This document shows positions 31,030 through 46,000 of a stretch of 64,000 nucleotides of DNA, piece after piece. Under the pieces are notes generated by a model that saw only the letters and a program-made list of their open reading frames with translations, was not told the DNA's origin and made no database searches. How positions within the stretch are numbered: position 1 is the first letter of the stretch; each line of letters begins with the position of its first letter. The translations under genes were made by a program, and so were the position numbers. Source of the DNA: Elusimicrobiota bacterium (GTDB lineage: Bacteria > Elusimicrobiota > Elusimicrobia > UBA1565 > JACRDR01). The DNA is taken from assembly GCA_016194745.1 (NCBI GenBank), contig JACQBA010000016.1:186001-250000 (forward strand), read 5' to 3'.

Positions 31030-34000
31030 ATGACCGACGCGCGGGGCATGATGCAGGGTCTGGTCGGCCGGGGAGCGGCGCTCCTCCTGGCGGCGGGCCT
31101 GCTCGCGCCGGCGCGCGGTGCCTTGGCGCAGACGACGCGCGGCGACGAATATCAGGCCAGCCAGCTGGCCCAGTTGTGCGTTCGCCCCAACTCCGCGGGG
31201 TGTACGAACCGCCCCGGCATCATCGCGATGCGCTTCAAGGTGCCACAGGACGCGATGAACGGCGCAGCCACGACCGATACGATCGACAAGGTCGGGGCCT
31301 TGATCCTGCAGAACGCCAACGGCACCGATTTCATCATCGGCTTGCTTGACGATAACGCGGGCGTACCGGTCGGAGCGCCATGGCTAAGTTCCTTTACCTA
31401 CACCTCCTCCGGCGGTGCTGGCTACAAGTGGGTCTCCGGCAACCTTGGAGTGCCGCAGGCGATCAACGTCAACGACGTCTTGTACGTAGCCATCGCCACG
31501 CCCTCGGTCGATAGCTCCGCGCAAGGCACGGTTTTGCATAAGCTCACGACCACTAATCCGGTCGAGTTCATCTACGACCAAGGTCTAGGCACACAACCGC
31601 TCAACACCATCAGCGATTCTCAAGGCGCGGTCTACACCTACGACACGACGGGCACGGGCAACCCGTCCTGGAACCAAAAGTCCGGGTACCAGACCGTGTT
31701 CATGGTCCACTTCCAGAACTCGAACAAGTGGTTGGGCGCGCCGTATATCATTAGCGAAGGCGTGGGCACCCCGGCGCTCGTCAACAGCGGCGCCACGACC
31801 CGGATGCCGAACTTTCTGCTGCCGTACGCCATCTCAAACGGCGCGGTTCCCTATCAAACTCTGTGGGCGGGCATGGCGTTCAAGCCGAATCCCACGATCC
31901 GCGTCGCGTCGATCAACGCCGTTCTGGGCTTGAACGGCGCGCCGCCGGCGGCCGCGAGCCTGATGTATCAGATTTACAACTGCGGCGCGACTTCGGCGTG
32001 CACGACCCAGGTGTTCATCGAGTCCGGAACGTTCACGACCGGCGGTCTCGCCACCGGGCTCACCGACGTCAACGTGACGACCGGTAGCTACAAGACGATC
32101 TCGAAGGTGCTCTCCTACCCTCGCGCCTTCGATTCCTCTACTTGGTACCAGATACTCTTTAACTGCCCGAGCTGCGGACTCGGCGTGTCGTATCGCTTGA
32201 TGCGCTTCGACGTCGGGCAGAGTACCATGACGACCACGGAGGTGCCCAACACTAAGTGGCTCGGCTCCAATGCCCAGTACATCATCTTCGGCTCTAGCAT
32301 CACGACCTCCGACGCTGCGGTCAACTTTACGCTGGACGTGACCTCGCCGACGGCTGGCATGCTCGGACCGGTCAACGGCGACGCGAGCACGATCTACGGC
32401 GTCGGGGGATTGTCCTTCCTAACGGGTACGGCTAGCGACTCGAACAGCAACCTGCTCCATACGCCGGGCGGCGTCAAACTGATGATCCACGACATCACCG
32501 GAGCCGCCGTGACGTGCGCCGGCCAGTATTGGAACGGTTCGGGCTGCCAATCGGCGCCGATATGGATCTCGACCGAGGTATTTGGCGCCGGCGCGGGAGG
32601 GACGTGGAACTACAGCACGAGCTCCTGGATCACTTCCGACCACCAATACAACATCATGGCGGTGCCCCTGGACTCGTCCGGAAACACCGGATACGCCAGC
32701 GTTCAATCCAGCACGTTTACCTACGAATTGTACACGGGAGGCGCTTCACAGCATCCCGACTCGAACATCACGAGTCCGCCCGCTTCAAACTCACTGAGCA
32801 CCCGGACGACATGGTACATCAACGACCTCAGCTTGATCAGTCCGCTGAAGGGTTCGATCGTTACGAATACGAATCTTTCGTCGATCAGTGCCGCCTATCT
32901 CTTTATTTCCTCCTCCGTCAGCCAAAACAGCGGAACTACCTGGTGGTGGAGCGGAACGCAATGGCTGACGACGCCGCAGCAGCTGCCCATCTCCTCGCCG
33001 TACAGTCCATTTTCCATCAGTCTTGGCGCATCGTTCCTGTCGATCAATAATAACTCGCTGTATGACGGCGCCACCTATTATTTCCATACATACGCCTACG
33101 ACGATGCGACCATTTGTAGTCCGAGCTGCCCGAACGGAAACGCGCAGGTTTCCCAATCGACGGCTGTCGTCATTGCCGACTTTACGGCGCCGGTCGCGGC
33201 ATCGACCTATACGGTCTCTCGAGTCAAGACGCTTCCATCTATCGTAGGTACCGCGGTTGACGGCACAAATACGCATACGAATACGCGCACCAGCGGCGTC
33301 AGGCTCGTCCAGCTGCAGGTCCAACGCACGTCCGGCAATTTCGGCGACAGTAAGTACTACGACGACGGCTCGAACTCGAACAGTTCCCAGTGTCCGACCG
33401 CCGCGGGCGTCCCGGCGAACGCCGGATGGGGCACTTCGCCGTGCTGGATCAACGTCTACTCCACCAACGTTCCGACGGCCCTGGCGTTCCGGCAAACGAT
33501 GATGGCGGGTACGACCAACTGGGTCTTTACACCCGCGTCCGGCGCGTCGCTTTTCAATACGGACACGACCTACACGCTCAAGTTCTTCTCGGTCGACGTG
33601 GCGTCTAACTCTACGACTGACTCCGGGTATAGCGTCATCTACGACACGACTCCGCCAGTGGCCGTCGTGACAAGCCCCACCAATGCGATCTACATCAGCT
33701 CGAGGAACATCTCGGCCATCTCCGGCACTTCGAGCACCGACATCGGCTCCTCGGGCGTCACGATCACGATCAAGGACAACTCGAACAACACCTACTGGGA
33801 CAACGCCACGGGTTTCGGCGGCTGCACGGCGACGCGCGGCTGGTCCGCGTCTGTCTGCAACAACACCACGGGGTCGGCGCCGAACTGGACGTTCACGATC
33901 GGCCAGTCGACCTTCACGAACGGCCACAGCTATACGGTGGTGCCGACCGCCACGGACAGCGCCGGAAACGTCGAGGTCGACAACCCGGCCGGCAACACGT

Positions 34001-37000
34001 TCACGATCGACAACAGCACGCCGTCCTCCGGCTTCACGACTCCGACCAATAACTCGGTCCAGGGCGCGGCGATCGCCGCCATCGGCGGCACCGTGCAGGA
34101 GATCGGCAACGGGCAGGTGAGCGGCGTCGACCTCTACATCCAGCGGCAGACGGACGGCTTCTACTTCATCCCGCAGAACTCTACCTGCATCAACTCGCCC
34201 AGCACGGTGAACTGTTGGAGCGGCACCAAGACCTGGTTCCCAGTGACGTACAGCTCCCCGTCGTGGACCTACTCGATGGCGTCGACGGTCCCGGCGGCCG
34301 CCTTGCAGACGAGCTTCGTGTACCTGCTCAAGACCCGCGTGACGGACAACGCGGGCAACGTGGAGGACGAGACGCTGAAGAGCGACTTGTCGATCACCAT
34401 GGACTTTAGCGTCCCGAGCTCGAGCGTGACGTTCCCGGCGGTGACGACCGTGGCGAACACGGCGCCGGCGATGACCGGCTCGGCGACGGACAACCAGAAG
34501 CTCCAGCAAGTCGACATCATGATCCAGGCGAACACGACGAACGCATCGTGCTCGTCGCCGCCCTGCTATTGGAACGGCAGCTTCTGGGGGACCACGCCGA
34601 CGTGGATGCTGGTCTCCTCGGGCACGTGGCTCGGCGCCTCCTTCATCTGGGTCTACCCGGGACCGGCCCCGGTGCCGACGTGGTTCTCCGGCAGCTTCAA
34701 CGTGAAATCGCGAGCGACCGACGCGACCGTCGGCGGCAATCTGGTCGAGACGCCCTTGACCGCGGGTACGACCTTCCAGTACGACACCACGGCGCCGACG
34801 TCCGCGATCGACAATCCGGACGACGGGGCCTACTACAACAACACGCATAACACGATCACGACGGCGCAAGGCACCTCGGCGGACAACTCCGGCGGCTCCG
34901 GCGTCGCGGCGACCTTGGTCACCCTCTCAAGCGGCCCGTTCTTCACCACGTGCTGGACGGGCGCGGGATGGTCGACCTGCCCCCAATGGCAGGGTACCAA
35001 CGGCACTCCGATCGCGTGGACCTATGCGCTGCCCACCACGCAGTTCGTCAATGGACAGCGCTACCGCATCCAATCGCAGGCGACGGACGCGGCGTCCAAC
35101 AGCGAAGGCACCTCCGGACAGACGAACACGTTCACTTACGACGTGGAGCGCCCGACCGGCACGATCCTGGTCCCGTCGCAGGGGCAGTCGGTCGTGACTC
35201 TGTCCACGATCTCGGGCACGGGCTTCGACGCCTGGCTCTCGACCGCGCCCGGCAGCTTCCGAAGCGTCGCCGAATTCAATCTTTTCGACTCCAACGCCGC
35301 CGGCGGATCGCAGTACTGGGGCCCCGGAGGCTGGGGCGCGACGCTGACCTGGTTCCGCGCGTCGTGGCAGGGCGGCAACATCTCGAGCACCTCGAGCTGG
35401 GCTTGGTCCTTCAACTCGTCGACGATCCCGTGGACCAACGGGCATAACTATCAGATCGTCTCGCGCATCCTCGACGGCGCGCAAAACTACCAGAGCGTCT
35501 ATTCGACGGTCACTTTCCTTATTAATACGAGCGCGCCGCAGTCGATGATCACGACGCCGGTCGACTACCAGAGCGATTCGATCTTCGTGGACAAGGTCTC
35601 CGAGATCCGCGGAACGGCCTCGGTGGCCGGCGGCCCGAGCATCACGACGGTCGAGGTCGCCATCCAAAACAAGCAGAATCTGAGCGCCGACCAGCGGCAG
35701 TTCTGGACCGGCGCCGGCTGGGGGCCTGCGGGCGGCGTGGCGCAGTGGACCACGGTCTGCACGAGCCCGCCGTCGAACTGCAACTATTGGTCCTATGCGC
35801 TCCCGAACTCCTCCGAGTTCACGAACGGAACGCCCACCGACACCCCATATCGAGCCATGTCCCGCGCGACGACCTCGGGCAGCGTGACCGAGACGGCGGG
35901 TTCGGGCATCGCCTTCGACGTCCATCCGGGAGGCCGCAACGGCACGAGCGGCGCGACCTCGATGCTGGTCCCGGCGCCGAACGGCTCGGGGCCGTCGCAA
36001 GGCGCCTTCCTTAATGTCTTGAACCCGATCTTCGCCCGCTCGTGGTGGGGGACGAGCATCTCGGTCGACGCCGGCTACCCCAAGATCTCGATCTACAACG
36101 CGACCGACCAGACCTACTGGACGGGCGGCGGCTGGAGCGTGGCGGGCGCGGCCCCGACGCTGATCAGCATGACGCAGGGCCTGTGCGGCGACGACCCGGT
36201 CAACAGTGCCTACAAGGTCTGCTATTCGACCTACAGCACGGCGGTCTCGTGGATCAACAACAAGGTCTACGAGATCCAGACCCAGGTCTCCTACGCGGGC
36301 GCGACCGCGGTCGAGACGCAGCACGGCGGCACCTTCATCACCTTCGACCAAACCATTCCGACGCTCTCGATCACCTACCCGGTGACGAACAGCTACTACA
36401 ACAGCCTGTCGGCCATCACGGGTACGGCGGCCGACAACCTCGCGGGCGTCCAGCAGACCTTCGTCGTCATCTCGACGGCGCCGATGTACAGCAAGTGCTG
36501 GGACGGCGGCGGCTCGGCGTGGGTCGACTGCGTGAAGCTCAACGCGGTCTCGGGCTCGCAGACGAACTGGAGCTACTCGACGCTGCCGCCCCTGACGGAC
36601 GGCCTGACGTACCGCCTCCAGGCCTACACGACCGACTACGCGGGCAACGCTTCCGCCACAGCGACGTCGTCGATCACCTACGTCACGAGCGGCCCGAACT
36701 CCCAGATCACGGTCCCGCCGCAGAACGGCGTGGTCGGCTCGCTCTCCACGATCCAAGGCACGTCCGTCGCGGGCTACATGTCCGTCTTCGTGACGAGCGT
36801 CTCCCTGCAAGGCAGCGGAGTCGGCGCGTGTCCGTCGGGCTGCTGGACGGGCTCGGCGTGGGGCGGCGCCTGCCCGACCTACCGCGCCGGCACCGCCGGC
36901 AGCCCGTGGACGTACAACGCCTCGGGCGTGAGCTTCACCAACGGCTGCGTCTACGCGGCGACGTCGATTGCGGTCGATCCGCTCGGCAACATCGGCCCGG

Positions 37001-40000
37001 CTAGCACGGTCATCTCCTTCACCTACGACAACGCGGCGCCGACCGCCTACACCGTGGCGCCCGCCAACGGCCAGGCGTACAACACGATGCCGACGATCTC
37101 GGGCACCGCGATCGACGGCTCGCGCCTCGATCCCGCCGTGGGCACGGTCCAGATCCGCATCCGCTCCAACAACGGCGCGACCGCGGGCTTCGACTACAAT
37201 CCGCTGACGAGCCTCTTCGACGCGACGCCGCCGACCTGGCTGAGCGTGACGTACTCCTCGGGCTCGGTCTCGACCGGCCCGTGGATCGTGGCGAGCTCGA
37301 CCGTCCCCTTCGCGGACAGCGCCTCCTACTCGATTCTGGCGCGGGCCATCGACGCGGGCGGCAACGTGGAGGCGGCCGACGTCTCGACGAACACCTGGCA
37401 GTACGACATCACTGCGCCCGCCTCCGTCGTCCAGAGCCCGGCGAGCAACCCCGGCTTCTACAACGGGACCGGCCCGTCGATCTCGGGCACGTCCAACGAT
37501 CCCAACTCGGGCTCGACGGTCAGCGACGTGCGCGTCTTCGTGCAGGACCTGAGCCAGGGCGCCAACGTGTTCTGGAACGGCCTCGCGTGGCAGACGGGCT
37601 CGGTGCCCCTGCCGGTCGACGCCGGGTTCGCGCCGTGGACGTACACCGCGTCCAACCCCTCCTATATCAACGGCAACGAGTACCGGATCTATTCGCGCGC
37701 GACGGACCGCGCGACGAACCAGGAAGGCGGCGGCGCGGGCAACGCGGGCGTGCTCTTCTACTATACGACCCAGGTGCCGACGACGACCGTGACGTATCCG
37801 ATCGACGGGCAGTACGTCTCACAGCTCGGCGTAGTCCAAGGCACCGCGGTCGCGTTCTCGACCGCGGCCGTCTCCCGCGTGGAGGTCCGCGTCTCCACGA
37901 ACATGGCCTCTTCGCCGCTCTACTACTTCACCGGCTCCTCCTGGACGACGAGCACGGAGACCTGGCTGACCGCGACTCTGTCGGCGAACGCGACCGCGTG
38001 GTGGTACCCAAGCTCGCCGTGGGAGACGAGCACGCCCTTCCGCGCGGAGTCCCGCATCGTCGACAAGGCCGGCAACCGGGGCGTAGCCTATTCGACCTCG
38101 AACTTCACCGCCGACTTCACGGCGCCGGCCGCGACGGTGACGTGGCCGGTGGGCGGGCAGACGTACTCGACCAATATCTCTTCCGTCCAGGCCATCGCGT
38201 CCGACGCGATCAGCTTGAGCGGCGTCTCCTTCTCCTATTATCTGACGGCCCTCTGCTCCGGAGACGGACCCGGCTACTGGAATACCGCGACGCACCAGTT
38301 CAATTCCGGTTCGCCCATCTACTACCCGGCCGCCCTCGGGGCGGGTAAGTGGACCGCGACGGGCAGCTCGACGCCGACGTGGGTGACGAGCGGGACGGGA
38401 TGCATCTTCCAGGTCTTCGCCCGCAGCGCGGACGGCGCGGCCAACGTCAACAACGCCACGGACAACCCGTCGGCGCAGGTGAGCTTCACGCTGCAGACGC
38501 CGGTGCCCGCGTCGGCGCTGACGAACCCGGCCGCTTCCGGCGGGCACTTCCGCCTCTCCGCTCCGAACGCGATCGGCAACTTCACCGGCACGGTGATCAA
38601 CGCGACGACGGAGCAGATCCGCATCACGAACGGCGGCTGCGCCAACGATGCGGTCGGCTCGGGGAGCTGCACCGACCAGTACTGGACCGGCAGCATCTGG
38701 GTCGCCACGAACACGGCGCTGACGTGGTCACCGAACGCCGACGGCTTCCTCGGCGTCACCGGGCTCTCCAACGGCGTCTGGAACTACGTGAGCGCCGCCT
38801 TGGACGCGGGCTGGCAGGATCAGTTCAACTATAAGGTCGAGGTGAAAGGCTTCAACAGCGCGATTCCGGAGCCGAGCCCGTTCCCCAATCAGAGCTTCGT
38901 TATCGACGGCACTCCGCCCTTGGCGAGCGTGACCTCGCCGGCCCTTTCCTATATAAAGCAGGGCGTCTTGATCCAGCTCTCGGCCACGGGAAGCGACGCC
39001 TTGCCGGGCACCTTGCAGCCGCAGACGGGCCAGTTCATCCTGCGCCAGTCGTCCGCGACGCAAAACAGTTGGAACGGGTCCTACTGGTCCTCCACGGCCG
39101 CCGTCCTCCAAGCCGGATTCACCGGCACCTTCGATTACACGGACACGGGGATCAACGGCAACACGGCCTTCGTCGACGGCTACGCCTACACGGTCCAGTT
39201 CCAGGTGCAGGACAAGGCGGAGCTCGGGACCGCGATCTTCGGGCAATCGGCCGTGGCGCCGTTCCGCTACGACGTCACGGCGCCGACGGCGACGATCACC
39301 TCTCCCGCGCCCGGCGTGGCGTACGTGAACACCTTGCCGGTCCTCTCCGGCCTCAAGAACGACCCGAACCCGCGCCCGAGCGACGTCGAGTCCTCGGCGT
39401 CGGGCATCGCCTCCGTCGCGGTCTACCTGCAGAGCTGGGCGAACGGCGCCTACTTCAACGGCACGGGCTTCCTTTCGGCGAGCGCGTTCCCGCTCGCGGC
39501 GACCGTCCACTCGAGCAGCTGGTCCTACACGTTCACCACCCAGCCGCTCGACGGCAAGTACACGGTCTACGTTGTCGCGACGGACGCGGCGGGGAATCAG
39601 CAGACGTACAATCAGGTCGATGTCACCTCGATGACCTTCCGCGTCGACAAGACCTCGCCCACGGTCACGATCACCTCGCCGGTGCAGAGCCAGGGCTACA
39701 CGCCGACCACGATCGCCGCCGCCGGCGTCACGGGCAACGCCGCGGACCCTGTGCAGGGCAACGTCGCCGCCGGGCTCCTCAGCAGCGGCATCGACGCCTT
39801 GATTTGGTACCTCAGCGGCAATACGAGCTTCTACTGGGACGGCTCCTCGGCCTGGAGCGCGACGGTCACCACTCACTCGGCCACGGGCGGCGGCTGGACC
39901 GTGCTGACCGCGCCGGACGCCACGAAGTGGGCGGTCCCCGGAGACCAGACCTTCTACGTCGCGGCCCGCGCGCACGACGCCTCCACGCTGCCCAACGGCG

Positions 40001-43000
40001 GCGTGAGCATCGCGACCGGCAACCTGAGCGCGTTCACGACCGTCTCGTTCTTCATCGACGGCACGGCGCCGACGTCTACGACGACGTGGCCGACCAACGG
40101 CCTCTTCGTAAACTCGGTGAGTTCGATCACCGGCACGGCCGCGGACAACCTTTCCGGAGCGGCGTCGGTGTCGATCCGCATCACGACCAACCCGACGACG
40201 GGGCCGGACTGGGACGGCTCGGCTTGGACCTTCACCGGCGTGCCGTTGTTCAGGACGACGACGCTCACCGGCAGCAACTGGGAATATCCGGGCGCGACGG
40301 GGGAAACGCTTGCGGGCGCATTCGCCGACCACAGCGTCTACTACGTCTACTCGAAGGCGGCCGACGCGGCGGGCAACCCGCAGTCGGGAACGACCGCGAT
40401 CGGCTTCATCTACGACACGACGAAGCCGAACGTCACGATCCTCTTCCCGGCGTCTCCGCCGGCCGTGCCGCCCTACTCCAACAATACCGAATCGGTCCGC
40501 CAGAGCACCTATACGGCGGGCAACGTGACGGACCAGGGACCCAACGCCGCGGGCGTCGCCCAGGTATGGGTCGCGTACTCCCAGGGCTCGAGCAAGGACG
40601 TGTGGTGGAGTTCGACGACCAACAACTTCTCGGTCAACCAGGCGAACATCCATTGGTCGACGCAGGTCTATGTCGCCGGCACGAACTGGAACTACGCCCA
40701 GTCGACGTTGGGCGGCGCGTTCGCGGACGGCAACGTCTACAACGTCTACGTGAAGGCCTACGACCGGGTCGACAACTCGACGAACGCGGTGACCGGGCCG
40801 CTCGACGCCGGGGTCAAGACGTTCCAGTTCAAGTACGACGTCAGTCGGCCGACGGCGGCGGTCACCGCGCCGTCGAACGGTTCGATCGGAAACGTCTCCT
40901 CCTTGGCCGGTACGGCGCACGATAATGGCTCGGGCTTCTCCGGCATCTATCAGGTGTACGTCGCGGTGGAGCACATCTCGGGCGGAGCGGCGCAGATCGG
41001 CTGGTGGAACTGGACGACCGGCGCCTTCGACAACACGCTGCCGGCGACTCCCGCGGACCCGACGATCGCCCTGCCGGGCGACGCGTGGGGTCAGGCGTAC
41101 AACAGCGCGACGCAGAACCAGCAGGACATCTCGTGGTCCATCGGCGTCCCGGCGACCATGCTCGAGGAAGGCGGGCGCTACCGCCTCGTGCCGTCGGCCT
41201 TCGACCAGGCCTCCAACCGCCAGACGACCCCCGCGGCCGCGGGCGCGGGCTCGACCTTCGTGTATCAGGTCCTGCAGCCGACCACGACGATCACGGGCCC
41301 GGTCAACAACAACTACGTCACGTCCTTCTCCTCGATCACCGGCAATTGGTCCGACCCGATCGGCATCTCGACGATCCAGGCGGCCGTGCAGGACAATCTG
41401 ACCGGCGACTTCTGGAACGGCGCGAGCTTCGGCTCGTTCGCCTCCGGGACCTCTTGGATGGGCGCCACGGTGTTCCCGTCGAGCTGGGCCTTCCTGAACG
41501 GAAACTTGGGCGCCTTCGTGGCGGGCCTTACGCAGCCGCGCAGCTTCACTCTGTACGTGCGCTCGGTCAACCTGGGCGGCGTCGAGAGCCGGCCGAACAC
41601 GCTGCCGTCGACCGGCGGCTCTACCATGAAGATCGACTTCTTCCCGCCGGTTTCGGGCGCCAACGCGCCTTCGGCCGCGGCCGTGGCGGGCGGGATCACG
41701 CCGATCTCCGGCACCGCCGACGACCAGTCGACCACGGGGACGCCGGGCGCGGGCATGTCCCAAGTCAAGCTCAAGCTCTTCCGCTACGGGCTCAGCGGCA
41801 CGACCGAGTATTGGAACCTGACGACCTGGGTGGCCGGTGAGCAGATGCCGAACATCGGCACGACGCTCGTCGGCGGCCCGCAGAGCGTCAACACCTTCAC
41901 GAGCAATCCGGCGCCCTTGCCCGAGTCGACGTTCGAGGACGGCTACTATTACAAGGTCTCGGCGCAGGCGACGGACAGCCTGACGACCGTCCAGACCGCC
42001 ATGTCGACCCTCACGTTCCTGGTCGACAAGACGACGCCGACCGTCGCCTTCGTCACGCCGAACGCCGCGGCGCTTTACATCAGCACCTCTAACTTCACGT
42101 TCTCATCGGGCACGTTCTCCAACCCGGCGGGCGCGGGCGGCCTCGCCTCGAGCATCGTGCAGATCGAGGTGGAGATCCAGGACGTCTCGAACGCGGCGTC
42201 GACTCCGCATACGATCGCCGGCTGCCCGGGCGCGTGCCAATCGTGGTGGAATGCGCAGACTCAGTCCTGGCAGTCGACCGAGGTCAGCACGAAGGCGTAT
42301 ATTTTCTCGAGCTCCTGGAGCTTGACCTCGACGCAGCTGCCGGCCGACTGGACCCGGGGCGACTCTGCGCCGGACGGCCGCCAGTACTACATCCGCGTCC
42401 GGGCCGTGGACGCGGCGGGCAACAGCGGGCTCTTCCCCAACATCAATACCGCCGAGCGCCTCGTGATCTTCGACGGGACGCCTCCGGCGGCCAGCGTTCA
42501 GACGCCGGCGCACAATACGACGGCCTCGAGCCTCGGGACCATCACCGGCGCGGCGACGGACCCGGTCGGCGCCACGGCCTCTTCCTCGGCCGTCAGCGCG
42601 GTGTACCTCAGCATCCAAAGCGATCCGACGAACTCGCTCAACCCGAACTTCTACTACAACGCCGCCATGAACTCTTGGGGCGGCTCGGTCGTGTGGAACC
42701 CGACGACTTGGGACGGCAACAACTGGACCTTTACCTCGGGCTCGATCAACGCGACGCTGCAGAACGACGGCAACGCGCACTACATCCTGATCTCGACGGC
42801 GACGGACCGGGCCGGCAACATCCAGACGCCCTTGCCGACGTCCGGGCAGGGCGGCTACTCGCGCGTCCTCTACCAGCCGCCGCCGGCGTCGATCAACGTC
42901 ACGCTGCCGGCGGTCGGGGGGTATTACAACCAACTCCTCAGCTTCCAAGGCACGGCCAATCCCAACACGTCCTACGTCCGCCTGCGGCTGAAGCGTGAGG

Positions 43001-46000
43001 ATACCGGCGACTGCTGGGGCGGCGGCGCGACGGGCTTCGGCTGGGTCGCCTGCGGCGTCGTCAACTCGACCAACACGCGGACCACCTATCCCTCGGCCGG
43101 GACATGGAGCTATCCGATCGCGGGGGAGAACCTGCCGACGTGGGTCAACAACACGACCTTCACGCTGAACGCCTCGGGCTTCAACTCCGAGAACATCGAG
43201 ACCGCGATCGCTCCGATCACCTTCCGCATCGATCAGTCGTCGCCGATCACCGCGGTCACGTTCCCGACGGCGGGAGCGCATATCGGCGTCCCGCCCATCC
43301 TGGGCGGCACGGTGACGGATCCTTCGATCAACGGCGTGTCGTCGGGAGTGCTCGATCCCGCCGGCGTGTCGATCATCCTGCAGAGGACCGTCGACAATCT
43401 CTTCTGGAACCAGACACTCTCGACGTGGTCCGCGTCGCTTCCCTTCGGCAGCAGCTCGGCGACGTACTATCCGGCCGGGAGCTCCTGGACGTTCGTCTCC
43501 AACGTCTCGACGCTCACCTGGCAGAACGGATCGACGTACCTGCTGACGATGCAGGGCCGCGACAACGCCTTGGGCGCGGCGACGGGCAACACGGAGACGG
43601 CGCCGGCCGCGATCACCTTCATCTACGACACGACTCCGCCGGTGGCCGTCTCCACTCAACCCGCGGGCGGCGCCTTGTCGAGGCAGGGACAGGTCGCGGT
43701 GATCGCGGGCACGGCGTCGGACGCAGCTCCCGGCACGCTCTCCCAGGTCCAGGTGCGCGTCCGCAGCGAGCAGCCGCTCCTCTACGCCGATCCGGCGAAC
43801 GGCCTGCCGTTCTCCCTGCCGGGCGCGAGCGCCGAGTCGGCCTGGTTCGCCGCGGCGACCTCCGGAGTCAACTGGAGCACGGCGAGCGTGGCGTCGCTCA
43901 CCCAGGGCACGACTTACAGCTACATGGTCCGCTCGCGCGACGTGGCAGGCAACTACTCGACGCCGTACTCGACCTTCACCTTCGTCTACGACAGCAGCAG
44001 GCCCGTCACGGCGGTCACGGTGCCGGCCAACGCCTCCGTCCTGAGCGCCGTCGCGCAGATCAAGGGCACGCTCGTTGATTATCCGACCGCCAACCCCGGG
44101 ACGATCGCGGAGACGAGCTTGCGGGTGCGGCGCTTGGACACGGGGGAGTACTGGACCGGCGCGGGCTGGACGAGCTCGCTCCTCACGATGGGCGTGGCCC
44201 AGGGCGTCGAAGTCTGGCCCTCGAGCTGGACGCTCAACTCGTCCTTCATGCTCACGACCGGCAACGGCGGCCTTGTCTCCGGAACGTCGTATTACGTCAC
44301 CGCGGCGAGCACCGACAACGCGATCCCGATCAATCTGGAGGGATTCAACAACGTCTACTCCTCGACCTTCACCTACGACGACACGGCGCCGACGTCCTTC
44401 GTGGGTTCGCCGGCCCCCGGCTCGGTGCTGAACACGCTGGGCTCGGTGTCCGGCGGCTCCTTCGACGCCGTGATGGGCTCGACCGTCGCCGTGAGCATCG
44501 AGGATACGTCGATCGGGGCGCCCAACTGCTACGCGCCCGGGTCGAACAACTTCACCGCGGCGTGCCCGAACTGGTTCGCGGCGAGCGGCTCGACGAACAG
44601 CTGGTCGCGCGCGTTCGGCGTCCAGCCCTGGACCAACGATCACAACTACGTCGTGCGCTCCTCGGCGACGGACCTGGCGGGCACCGCGCAGGTGGCGCAG
44701 AGCTCGGCCGCGTTCACCGTGCACACGGCCGCGCCGAGCATCGGCCTCATGACCTCCGGCACGATCAAGGCCTCGGTCACGGCGATCGCGGGCACCGCCT
44801 CCGCCTCGCCGTCGCAGGTGACGAGCGTCCGAGTCGCGCTCTCCTCCGGCATCGGCGGGGTCGGCAGCTGGTGGGACGGCGTCTCGGCGTTCACGAGCCC
44901 GACGCCGGTCTATACGACCACGACGACCTTCACCGGCGGAAGCCCGGACAACTGGACGTGGAACCGCCCGACGCTGTCGAACGGCACGCTCTACACGGTC
45001 GCCGGGAGCCTCAACGACACGGCCGGCAACTCGAACACGGTCAACCCGCTCGGCACCTTCACCTACGACGACCAGGCGCCGACCGCCGGAGTCTCGGTCC
45101 CCGCGCACCTTTCCTTCTACAACGCCTTGGCGACCATCTCGGGCACGAGCACGGACAACATCGGAGTGTCGACCGTGTCCCTGAGCGTCCAGGATCTCGG
45201 CACGGCGGGCCCGAACAACTGCTTCGCGATCGGCTCGGGATTTACCGGGGCGTGCCCGGGCTGGTTCCCGGCGCAGGGGAGCGTCAACTCCTGGACCTTC
45301 ACGGGACTTCCCTTCGCCAACGGCCACCAATACGTGGTCGCCTCGCAGGGCACCGACCAGGCGACCAACGTCCAGTCGACGTTCGCGGCCGGGACGAGTT
45401 CGAACACCTTTACCTTTACGAGCGCGCAGCCCTCGGCCGCCATCACCGTGCCGGTGATCGATCTGACGCCCCAGAACAACCTGCCCCAGTTCTCGGGTAC
45501 GGCCGCCCCCGGCGCGGCGCCGCTCGCGATGGTCCAGGTGCGGATCTTCGACACGAACCTCACGCAGTACTGGGACAATCTCGGGACGTACAACATCGCG
45601 AGCCCCGGTACGCCCGCCTTTGACGGCGCGACGTCCGAGAACGCGTGGTACGCCTCGAGCGCGACCGTCCTCGACTGGACGCAGTGGCACGCGACCTTCA
45701 CCTTCGTCAACCAGCATACCTACCGTGTCGAGGCGCGCGCGCGCGACACGGCGGGCAACCTCGGCCTGACCTACTCGACGCGCACCTTCCTCATCGACTC
45801 GGACGCGCCGCTGAGCTACACGACGGGCCCGGTCAACGGCACCTTCGTCAACAGCCTCACCTCGATCGCCGGCACGGCGACGGACGGCGCGATCAACTAC
45901 TCGGGCGTGGTCTCGGTCTCCGTGGCGGTCAAGAACCTGGCGACCGGCAAATGGTGGGACGGCGCGGTGGCCTTCAACAACGGCTCCTTTAGCCCGTTCC

